Assembly: GCA_027946365.1 (NCBI GenBank)
Contig: JAPEUQ010000002.1
Span: forward strand, 186,001-250,000
DNA from: Kalmusia sp. IMI 367209
Taxonomy: Eukaryota; Ascomycota; Dothideomycetes; Pleosporales; Didymosphaeriaceae
Length of the DNA stretch: 64,000 bases
Reading direction: 5' to 3'
The translations under genes were made by a program, and so were the position numbers. Shown here piece after piece: positions 45,966-55,218 of this stretch; the first letter of the stretch is position 1; the number at the start of each line of letters is the position of its first letter. The notes beneath the pieces were generated by a model. The model was not told where the DNA came from, made no database searches, and saw nothing but the letters and a program-made list of their open reading frames with translations.

Positions 45966-46266
45966 GGTCTAAAGCCGCGGTTTTAGGTGGATCGTTTGGG
46001 CAACGGGCGTTAGGGGTTTTTAATATGCATAGCGTGGTGTTCATGGTGTAGGATAGGTCATGTGAGTTATGGCTTCGTTCGAGATTCCATGAGCACGAAT
46101 CTATCAACTTCACAACTATGTGTGCTATTCTACTACGAACTTTACGTGAATTCAGAGCAGACACGCTTCTGAGCATGGTCAAAGCTTCAAGATTTCGAGA
46201 TCTCCCCGCAGCACCTCCGAGCTCACCCCTCCACTCCCACCACAAGCCCGCACATCTTCTGCATCA
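45966..46266. other. short intergenic region FYV10 / BMT5
   Basis: About 300 bases between two genes on the same strand, containing the FYV10 3' end and the BMT5 promoter. Nothing else was recognised. Confidence 0.6.
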
Positions 46267-47187
46267 ATGTCAAAAACAAAGACCAAACGCGCCCGTCGCG
46301 AATTAAAACGCGAAGCAAACCGCAAAATCGCTGCACACCAAAGAAAAACCACGACTGCCGCCGCAAAACCCACGAAACCCTCTACGCCCTCCTCCAAGAA
46401 ACAAAAATCCAATCATGACGCCTCAATTACCCCCACACCCACCACAATACCGCACACCCAAGCCTCCCAAAAACATCCCATCCCCTTCGGCACCTACGAC
46501 AACATCCTCCTCGTCGGCGAAGGCGACTTCAGCTTTGCCCACTCCCTCGTTAGCCACCACGCCTGCGCAAACGTGACAGCCACCTCGTTCGACACCAGCG
46601 CAGACGTGCGCGAAAAGTACCCCTCGTTCGCAGCCATCCACGACGAACTAGTCGCGCTGACGCCGCCCGTGCCGATACACCACGGCATCGACGCAACGAA
46701 GTTAGGCACGTACAAGGCGCTGCGGGGCGAGAGGGGGGAAGGCTGGGAAGGATGGGACACCGTCGCGTTCATGTTTCCGCATACGGGGGGCCTATCGACG
46801 GATGTCAATAGGCAGGTGAGGGCTAATCAGGCGCTGCTCGTGGGCTTCTTCAAGTCTTGCGTGTCAGAGCACAAAGGGAGGGCGTTCCTGAAAACGGGGG
46901 GGAAAGTGTTGGTGTGCTTGTTCGAGGGCGAGCCGTACACGCTGTGGAATGTGAAGGATTTGGGGCGGCATGTGGGGCTGCGGGTTGTGGAGAGTTATGC
47001 GTTTGCGTGGGAGGAGTATCCAGGGTATGCGCATGTGAGGACACTGGGGCGATTGAGGGAGGTGGGGCGTGGAGAGGAGAGGAGAGGAGGGCGAGAATGT
47101 ATGTTTTTGAGAAAGTGGGTGGGGATAAGGAGGGGAGGGGAAAGGACAGCAGGAGAAGAGCAAGGGAAGGAAGAGACCGAGGGATGA
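46267..47187 (+). CDS. BMT5: Bmt5-like 25S rRNA uridine-N3 methyltransferase
   Basis: An SAM-dependent methyltransferase of the Bmt5/DUF2431 family, which methylates N3 of a uridine in 25S rRNA in the nucleolus. It is a single exon of 306 residues. The N-terminal 75 residues are Lys/Arg/Thr-rich, as expected for nucleolar import (KTKTKRARRELKREANRK). The SAM-binding motif is YDNILLVGEGDFSFAHSL. FDTSADVREKYP, VAFMFPHTGG and VNRQVRANQALLVGFFKS are family hallmarks. The C-terminus is Arg/Glu/Gly-rich and low complexity (GRGEERRGGREC). The start is the first ATG in a clean frame. Confidence 0.92.
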   Translation: MSKTKTKRARRELKREANRKIAAHQRKTTTAAAKPTKPSTPSSKKQKSNHDASITPTPTTIPHTQASQKHPIPFGTYDNILLVGEGDFSFAHSLVSHHACANVTATSFDTSADVREKYPSFAAIHDELVALTPPVPIHHGIDATKLGTYKALRGERGEGWEGWDTVAFMFPHTGGLSTDVNRQVRANQALLVGFFKSCVSEHKGRAFLKTGGKVLVCLFEGEPYTLWNVKDLGRHVGLRVVESYAFAWEEYPGYAHVRTLGRLREVGRGEERRGGRECMFLRKWVGIRRGGERTAGEEQGKEETEG

Positions 47188-49327
47188 GAGTGAGAGTGAG
47201 AGCGATGAGGGGTGAGGAATTTGCGTTCAGGGCGAATTGGTACCTGGTATGACCGAAAACGAATACGTTGCTGTAGCAGAATGGTGTGGATTACGCTTTG
47301 ATAAACCAGTGTCGATGCGTAGCGTCCGAAGCAGAAATCCGTCAACTTTCTCAAGCTGAGGGGAAGTTATTCTCTGTGTGAACTGGGGACTTTAGTCCCC
47401 AGTTAGCTGGGAGAAGTTACATTGGCAGGGTGGTATGCTCAAATAGAGGAATGCTTGTGAAGCAAAGAGCACCGCATTTGCTGGATAGGCTCAAGCGTCA
47501 TGCTCCTGATGCATGTTTTGATTAAGCAGAGGCATTTGGGAAGTGATATAGGAATAGATATTCAAAGAAGGGATAGCTATATCGATGCTGTACACTGTGC
47601 GAAGTCGTCTCTCGCTAGATACTATCGACTGCCAAATCTATCGACTATCAAATCTAACATCATCGCCCCTCACTGTTCTTCACAGGTCAGCACAGAGATT
47701 TACTAGACACGAAACAGCTGTGAATCTCAGTACTACACGAGCTAGATTAGTCCTATCAAAATCCAAGACAGATTCCAAGGATTTACGTATGGAGCTTGGA
47801 CCGGAGTTCCACCAAAGCTAGTCTCAGACCTCAGGCTAGGGTGACTTGTTGCCTTGTGGGGGGGGGCTTTCAACTTGATGACGATAGTCATGATGGATAC
47901 TAACAGGGCAATAAATAGTCTACGTAGCTGAACCAAAAAGCGCTCTGACCGATCTGTCAAGACTTCTAGGCAAAAAGAAAAAAAAAAGAAATCTCAGTGA
48001 CGACTGTTCACCGTTTGCCAATGAAGCTAGTACTGCCGTGGGACAGCATAACTGTAAACCACGTCCCCGGGCCCCAATAGGAGATGAGAAACAACATCGC
48101 CCATACTGGCTAGAGGCCAAGGCAACTCTGGGATAGATATTGGCTCTCATCAGCTTACGGGTTAGGGTGGAGTAAGCTGAATATGGGGGCTTATGCTACA
48201 GCCTAGGCAGCGCTGTGAGCTTTTTTTTACTAATCTCGCGCGAGCTGGGTATAATTGATATTTATGCTCGTTTCACACACTCCTTGGGTATCTACAGTGT
48301 CACTGGCATAAGTTTGCAAGTGATTCTTGGATACCATATATATATAACAGAATGATATAGTAGACACCATGTCTCCACATTTTCAGCGAAGCTTCGAAAT
48401 ATTTCGATCTTCAATCAGGCGATCTCATGCGAGTCCGTGATGGTGGTAATCCGTGGGAAAAAGCAAATCGTACAGGGACGTCCTGCATATGTTTGGTGAT
48501 CCCATTTATATAGCGTCATTGCCTCAGCAGCTCGTATGCATCTGCCTAGATGTTGCTTATCGAATTGAAGGACCAGCTTACTCGGAGAGTACCGTTTTGT
48601 ATGATAGCGCACTGAAGCCTCACCAACATTGCCCTTTTGGCTAGTGCTTCCCTCCACTGATTGGAAGCAAATGAGGAAGGTGGACCTCGCTACTACGGTT
48701 AGTAGCAAATCAACGACAGGAACAATGGAACATTCGGTCAAGCAAGGGTACAAGTATGGCCTTGTTCCCACACAAGTTCTCAACGGTTAATCCTATCCCC
48801 ACCTGTCCGCCTGGATCCCGAAGGTCCTTCAAAAGCTTACCACTCCCTCTGACTACGACCGGACCGCCATCTACTCATCCTTGTGGCCACGATACGTGCA
48901 CGAAGATGTTTCGTCTTGGACTTTATACACCAGTCCTCCGTGGACCCCTGTGGTCGAAACAGATGTGCTTGCAGAAGTTCAAAGCCTGAAAGTGGCTACT
49001 TTCGGACTAGCGTTTAGCCCTGCGACCAATCGACCAATGAGATACGGATACTGAAATACTGTAACCTCCGAGAATGTCCCGATTGGTTGTATCAATGTCA
49101 CGTGTTGAGGCTCTGCGATGCGATGAGAACAGTATGGCAGTATGGTCATTGCAATGCCCTCTACAAGAACTTGGACAAGAAAAGAAAACGACCCCGCTGG
49201 CATGCTCGAAACGTGAAGGCAAACCAAAGTACTCCGTAAGCGACACCACCCTGACTCTTGAGTAATCGTTTTTACATACCGATATTAACACCGTCAGCCT
49301 TGGACAGCCAAACCCTAACATACTTTT
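47188..49327. other. intergenic, one perfect hairpin
   Basis: About 2.1 kb without a supported gene. It contains a perfect hairpin at 47381-47404, a G-run near 47860, an A-rich stretch around 47975-47990 and the palindrome ctcgcgcgag near 48235. Frames inside have no family resemblance. Confidence 0.5.
47381..47404. repeat. perfect hairpin, 10-bp stem and 4-base loop
   Basis: aactggggac and gtccccagtt are exact reverse complements around the loop ttta, about 200 bp past the BMT5 stop codon. It could be an RNA hairpin, a terminator-like structure or the end of a miniature element. No matching partner was seen in this window. Confidence 0.85.
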
Positions 49328-50409
49328 CTACATGAAGTAGTACCCCGACGAGAAACATACCACGACGAAGACCGCGAAGCAGAGATAGACGCTCTTATCC
49401 ACGATGATGCGACGGAAACCGACAGGCTTTGCTCCTGTATCGACCATGGTACCATACGTGCGGACACCCGGGCCGGATGCTGATATCATCATTTTCTCGT
49501 TATGATCGGTGCTAGGCACCGTATGAGCCGTATGGTTTCCTACAGGCATGTACGGAGGAGCCGGAAGCATCGTTTTCGTCATTTCCTGGATCGGATCTGT
49601 CGACAGAACTTGTACTGCGCCAGCAATACTGGACGATGGTGTTGTAAAGGATCGAAGCAGAGTTTCGACTAAAGGCAATCAGCAACTGCACTTTTGAAAC
49701 GAGAAAGAACAATACCACCTACCCCAGGATTTGCCTTCGTGGAGTATAAAAACCACCTGCTTCTTTTCTTCGGGCACCAATTCCCGGAGCTTTACCAAAG
49801 CTTTCGCGATGAATTCCGGCCTGTCTTCGGGGAAGATGTCATCATCACCAATCAAGAAATTGATCTTGAATATGAGGTTATCCTGCAATTTCCCGGGTCG
49901 AGGATGTTCTCTATTCAAGACAGCAGCTACATCGCCGGGACTGACACTCTCTGGGTCATATGGTCAGCACCTGCATGCTTCATCGTCGTCAAGAGCGAGT
50001 TGTGACGGAAATCACATGGATGCCTCTACGCCGGACTGCTGTCTTCCCTGCACTAAGTGTATCGCAGTCGCTCCGAGTATTACGATAATAGTCATCGATG
50101 GCCGCTACCCCCTGTTTGGCGCATTGCACACCTCTGGTCCACTGCAACGGCAGCAGCATGAAGACGATGTGCTTCACGATTTTATGGAACGGGTGTGACA
50201 TTGGACAGCCGGAGGCAAGCAGAAGCATGTATAAACTCACCTAGCAAGTGTGTTTCGGAGCCTTTGGGTTCCAGTGGGACCAGCACCCGGGTAGGTGGGG
50301 TTTCGCTGGCGGGCTCACCCTGCAGTGTGGTAGCGGCGATGACGGTGGCGGCAGTGGCGGCGGGGTGGGACCTTACGGCGAGAGATGCGGAGCTGTCACT
50401 GCGACCCAT
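49328..50409 (-). CDS. unknown protein with C-terminal membrane anchor
   Basis: I do not recognise the family. A three-exon model fits: 50409-50241, 49950-49723 and 49668-49328 (738 nt, 245 aa), all GT-AG and in phase. The first intron (290 nt) could hide another exon. The N-terminus is Ala/Thr-rich (MGRSDSSASLAVRSHPAAT). The middle exon is the best-ordered part, with VSPGDVAAVLNREHPRPGK, KINFLIGDDDIFPEDRPEF and ELVPEEKKQVVFILHEGK. The C-terminus has one hydrophobic span SVYLCFAVFVVVCFSSGYYF that ends at the stop codon, so it would be tail-anchored with the rest cytosolic. It is divergent from the C2H2 gene at 51235. Function is not inferred. Confidence 0.5.
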
Positions 50410-51234
50410 CAGTAGTCAGACACATGGCCAAGGGCGAGATACTAGAGCAATTTACCCCGGTGAAGCGGGAAGCTTGTCGTGACGTTGCATGGTTCGGTGT
50501 GCTTCTCTGAAGTGGCCGGCCCTTTCCTGTAGTAACAATGATGGTAGCAATGGCTGCCAAGGATCCTTTCGTGGGAGAAGTTGTGGGCCTGGCGGGCTTG
50601 CGGGGCTTGCGGAGCTGGTGTGCGTGCGTGCGGGAGTGCGTGCCCGGTGAGAAGTTCACGTCGTCGTGATACTCTCCCAGGCACAGGCACACAGGCACAG
50701 GCACTTGGACATGGTCCGTGCATACTGGCTACCATCGATACTCTGCTGTGACGGTGAGCCGAGCAGGCGGTGCAAGGGTGAGCATGCCACGGCCAATGGT
50801 ATTTGCCAATGGCCACTGGCTGTAGCGGCCAACAGATGGCTGCAATCGATTCAGATGCACCACACGAACGTGTCGAGTCCCCGTCGAGTCCTGTGCAACG
50901 AGTGGCCTGCCGCCGTCAATCCACACAAGCAGCCCAAGGCTTTCTGCATCGTGTTCGCGTCGTGTTCGCGAAACAGATCCTTACCGCCTCGCACAGACGG
51001 CGGTTCGTCCCACCACCGGCCAAGCAACGATTCTCATGTGCGACGCCTCCCGGGCCATGCGAGTCGCCTGTGTCCGTGTTATGCTGATCGCTTGGCAACA
51101 TCAGCACCGCCGCACTTTAGCCATGTGGCGTGGCTGTGTCGTATGTCCCGCTCGCAGCTCGTCCTCGACCTAGGCGTCGAGTCCTCCAAAGAGCAACCTC
51201 ACACTGGTAGCCCTTTGGGCTGTTGATCCAATCC
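50410..51234. other. divergent intergenic region
   Basis: About 0.8 kb between the divergent unknown tail-anchored gene and the C2H2 gene. Long frames on both strands (for example 50666-51226 plus) reflect base composition and show no domain. It probably holds two promoters, and an upstream exon of the C2H2 gene is possible. Confidence 0.45.
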
Positions 51235-52017
51235 ATGTACCCATCGAAACTGTCCGACGATGACCTCTACGACAGATACCTCGACCCTGACGCATACGAC
51301 AACTCGCCCAACACGACCTTTCCGTCGTTCGACGCACATTCGCCCTACCTTTCGTCATATGAGCCTCCCACCTACTACACACATGCCTCGCACACAATTG
51401 TTCGCCAAACGTCGCATACCTTCGCTTCTACGGACCTTGATGGATCTGGGAGCGAGACTGGCGCCGTGTACCTGTCGGATCGGATCGGCGTCGAGACCGA
51501 ACTACATCCAATCTTTGGCAGCAGTCACGAAGAACAACGGACTGAAGATGACGTGTTTGGACGTTATCAGGCCATCGTCTCTCAGGATATCGATCGCGAC
51601 TTCTGTGCAATCTTGAAAGCTGAGAATCTAGGCGACGCTTGGTGCGATCATGAGCCCTATACCAATTCTGTAGAACAGTCCGGCGACTCTGCTACTCCTC
51701 GAAGCCCCTCCCAAGACCATCCTATTGACCCTAGGAAACGCTTCGTGTGTGGATTCTGTGACAAAACGTTCACCCTTCAGCATGATCGCCTTCGCCATGT
51801 TCGCACTTTGCACCGCCAAGAGGAGGACTATGTCTATCGCTGTGCCGTATCAGGTTGCGCAAAGGGCGATAAAATTTTCAATCGATTGGATAATTTTAGG
51901 AAGCATCTCAAAACTACACATCGGAATGAGAGTCCAGACGAGATTGTGAAGAAGAGTAGGACGTCGAGTGGAGATACCTTCACAGTCGTGACGCCGGAGA
52001 TGTACTCATGTACCTGA
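51235..52017 (+). CDS. C2H2 zinc-finger protein
   Basis: A probable sequence-specific regulator. The frame is a single exon of 260 residues from the first in-frame ATG (MYPSKLSDDDLYDRY). The first ~170 residues are acidic, Tyr/Ser/Thr-rich and probably disordered, and could be an activation region. Two C2H2 fingers lie near the C-terminus: CGFCDKTFTLQHDRLRHVRTLH (only its ends are diagnostic) and a longer-loop finger from CAVSGCAKGDKIF to HLKTTH. The last 25 residues are Ser/Thr-rich. No other domain is present. The target and role are unknown. It differs in layout from the zinc-finger genes at 3 and 7 kb. Confidence 0.7.
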   Translation: MYPSKLSDDDLYDRYLDPDAYDNSPNTTFPSFDAHSPYLSSYEPPTYYTHASHTIVRQTSHTFASTDLDGSGSETGAVYLSDRIGVETELHPIFGSSHEEQRTEDDVFGRYQAIVSQDIDRDFCAILKAENLGDAWCDHEPYTNSVEQSGDSATPRSPSQDHPIDPRKRFVCGFCDKTFTLQHDRLRHVRTLHRQEEDYVYRCAVSGCAKGDKIFNRLDNFRKHLKTTHRNESPDEIVKKSRTSSGDTFTVVTPEMYSCT

Positions 52018-52401
52018 TTACGCTGGACGTATTCGAACGGAGTGAACTAGCACGCTAGATTACCGAAGCCATATATACCGCCAATGTCCGGGAAGACTGG
52101 ATGACATTTCCTCACTTCTTACTTCCTGAAAGTCTTATACGTTAAATTAGGTAGCATAATGGACAACGTTTTGTATTCGCAAGTCTCTCTTCTATGCTAA
52201 TGAGTGTGTACAGGCTGTCACCTTCGTAATTTCCACTTCGTAATTTCCATCTACCACAGATATCAAATAATTCCAAAGCAAAAGTTAGACAAAATTTCTG
52301 GACTCTGAGACGGAAAGCATGAAATCAGAGGGGTCCCTCCCATGTAATGATTGTGATGAGGTGCAATATATGGTGTAGTCGCTTAAAGCGTTGAGACTCA
52401 C
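52018..52401. other. convergent 3' region
   Basis: These 384 bases lie between two convergent genes and hold a short direct repeat (cttcgtaatttcca, at about 52223-52250). No gene was seen. Confidence 0.6.
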
Positions 52402-54464
52402 CTACTGAGATGCTCCAGGAGCTCTATTGATCTCAGCACCTGGACCCACATCGCCAGTCAGATTCGAGGTGTTGCTTCGCGAAAGGGGTTCAATCTGCAG
52501 CTGATGCAACTGTGTCACGGGCCTGACGTCCTTCCGGCAACCCATCTCTGCGAGCCGAAAGAGAAATCCGCAGAATGATTCTTCATTGCCTGCGCTGTTG
52601 CGAAACCATTCCCAGGTGTCTTGCAGCGAACCCCTAACCAACTCTTGATCTAGTTCGCCTAGAAGGGTCTCATACCGCTTAGGGCCTTTGAGCAAGAAGT
52701 TGATATTCACGATCTGTTGGTCCGTCATGTTCATCTTTTGCAGATAGTCCTTAGCCTCCTCAGGTCCGCCAAGCGAGAATTCGAGCATAGTCAGAGCACT
52801 CATCATGATAGCGCACATAGCAGGAACAGGCCTTGGCTCCGGGGAAGCTTCGTACTTTTTCTCGTGCAGCAAGTGTCGAATCAAGCAAATAACGAGACTC
52901 ATGTTCGGCGCAAGTTTTGGGACAGGGCGAAATATTTCCCTGATCAGAACTTCCTTCGGACGATAGTGAAAGGGGTACCCAAGCTTCTCCAGTTCCGGTA
53001 GAACTTGCATCGGGGTGTTCAGTTTTTCCTTTTGCAGGAATTTGAAAAGGATATAAGTCCCTTCTCCGCGCGGGAATTGCGCAGATTCGAGATCGCCGTC
53101 AGCGTCATCGGGGTTGAGGAAGCTTCGAAGGAAATGCATAAGATCCTCGCGATACTCAAAGGGCTGCGATGTTCTTCTGATGTACATCTTCTGGAACTGT
53201 TCGAGCAGAAGGTCTCCGGATTGAATCAGTCCATTCAGAGCGTCTAGGATACGTTCCTCTTCGAGCGAGGGCCGGCCGTCTGCCAAGCTCTTGTACAGGA
53301 TATCATGGCCGACTTCGGCCCAAGCGTGGGTGAGTGCCGACACGACCTGGATCTCTACCTGATCGTCCTTCAGCCAGTTGTAGTGCTTGCTTTTGTCCTT
53401 TTCGTTCATGGGCACCCGATAGTGAACTGCTCGGTAGCCAAGGTGCAACGGCCGATATTTGGGTCTTTTAGAAGCATCGGCGCCGTCTTCGTCTTCTTCT
53501 TCTTCTAATAGAGATGTTTTCGTCAGCAAAATCCGTTTCATCTCGTACTTTGAGATGTACTCTTCGAAAAGACATTCATCTCGTCAGGGTACTACAGTAC
53601 CAGGACGAAAGTGTGAGAACATCGTTCTATCCCAGGATGGGCCATGCGCAGTCCGAATGTAACAACACTTTTGTTCTCTGGCGGTATGAGAGGACATTGC
53701 ATACCTTTGACGACCCGTGGCGGCGGATGTCTCTTTGGAACGACCCCCCTGCCCCCATTCTTTCTGTATCACTTCTTTCACTTTGCGATTGTCTTCCTGT
53801 GTCGGCATGTAAAGGATAATGCGTACACCTGCCAAATCGACAATGTCCTTTTTGATTTCCTGGAAGTTCTTGTAGTCCTCCTTTCTGCCCCGATTACGAA
53901 TGATCAATTTCTCCCTTAGACTATTGAAATCCTTTGCCCGTCTCGATAGCTTGCATTTCACAACACCACCTTCCTCCAATCTATTCTTCAATTTTTCCTC
54001 GACCATCTTGGCCATGGCTTCGTAGTGGGCGATATGGTACCCTGTCTCCAGATATTCTTGGATCTATGTGTCGGTACGGAGTTAGCAGATATCGTTTTCT
54101 GTGTGTTCAAGCGCGTTCTTACCCCTCCCAATACGAAGACCCATAGCCGGCTAAAAAAAAAAAAGCCATGCGAGGCCCTCGCAAGAGGAGAGTACGGTGT
54201 GTTGCCCCAGGATATTGAATACACAGGCCAATTGCACGAAGATCAAGAAGTCAAGGCCAAGCAGCCTTGCCTATGCCCGTGAATTAGGTATCCTGGGGCA
54301 ACACAAGCCCTCAAATACTATCGTCACCTGCTATAACTTATTGCCAGACAAGAAGTTTGCAAGAAAATTGACTCAGCACTTACTATTTTCGGCACTTCTC
54401 TTTCTTCGATCCAAGTCCGTCTTGTAACGAGTCTCCTACCGCTGGCTAGAGGGTCTTCTGCCAT
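52402..54464 (-). CDS. fungal RelA/SpoT-like (alarmone synthetase fold) protein, interrupted
   Basis: A protein with the nucleotidyltransferase fold that makes (p)ppGpp-type alarmones in bacteria; the role of fungal copies is not settled. My model has exon 54464-54384 (MAEDPLASG...), a 320-nt intron, then coding sequence from 54063. Synthetase motifs are present: RAKDFNSLREK (R-x-K-x3-S-x3-K), DLAGVRI, GYRAVHYRV, VEIQVVSALTHAW and WAEVGHDILYK. The acidic residues usually needed for catalysis (Asp of DLAGVR, Glu of EIQV) are there. A helical C-terminal half of ~270 residues follows, ending at 52402. One in-frame TGA at 53586-53584 lies between DLAGVRI and GYRAVH. A 39-nt GT-AG interval (53600-53562) would remove it in frame but is very short for an intron. 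It may therefore be a genuine tiny intron, a sequence error or a nonsense mutation. The start exon is also tentative. Confidence 0.65.
54198..54304. repeat. 17-bp perfect inverted repeat in RelA/SpoT intron
   Basis: tgtgttgccccaggata at 54198-54214 is the exact reverse complement of tatcctggggcaacaca at 54288-54304, with a 73-base spacer. Both arms lie in the proposed 320-nt first intron of the RelA/SpoT-like gene. They may fold the intron or mark a small inserted element. Confidence 0.85.
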
Positions 54465-55218
54465 CTTGGAAGTGTTGCTAGTTCTCGTGTATTGAATTGG
54501 ATATACGTTGAATGCGATTCAAGGATTCGAGATTCAAGGAACGAGGCTGAGGAAGGAGCACCTAGGGAAGGACACGAACATCACGGAATCTCAGACGATT
54601 TATCTGTCGGGCCATCAAAAAAAGCAAATGAGGCGAAGAGCTCAGCCGCAGCCTCGTCGCCCTATCTTCAGTCCTCCTCAAGGCACCTGCAGCAAGGCTG
54701 AGAATGATAAACAATAACAACAGCTATTATGCGCGATACACTGCAATCAACTTTTGAGGGATATATGAAAACCGCGATAACCGGCAGTTTGGCATACATG
54801 CTCACCTTGAGCTATCAACATATGGTGTGTGGCAGATAGACTTAACCTTTTGAGCCGAATAGTAGCGCGGCCACTATTCGACTTTGTCGCGATCAATGAA
54901 AAGCTATTATACGAATCGAGGTCCGAGTTTCTGGACAAATACTATTCAGTAGATTGGTCACGAGTTGAGCCCATTAGGCTGTTGAGCTTTTCACCGGTCA
55001 AGGCTTTGTATCAACCTTCCGAGAATGTCTTGTCCGGAATTCGCCTCGAGGCGCACCAGGGTGTCTCCAAAGGCTATTGCACTACGGCGGACTGTTATAA
55101 GGCGTGAGATGTGACAAGGCTGACTCGCTTATCGATAACGAGTGCATGAACTTGACTAAGTACCGTGGCGCTGCTCATCTTCACGACACTACACCAACGA
55201 GCATATGTATGATAACAC
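54465..55218. other. divergent intergenic region
   Basis: About 0.75 kb between the RelA/SpoT-like gene (minus) and the CorA-like gene (plus). The 92-codon frame at 54829-55107 begins with GTG, has no ATG at its start and no motif. I treat it as upstream non-coding sequence or a missed 5' exon. Confidence 0.45.

Noticed and set aside
50666..51226. 186-codon plus-strand frame
   Set aside because: No domain; lies in the divergent promoter region and is matched by equally long frames in other phases.
54829..55107. 92-codon frame before the CorA-like gene
   Set aside because: It begins at GTG, has no ATG at its start and no recognisable family.
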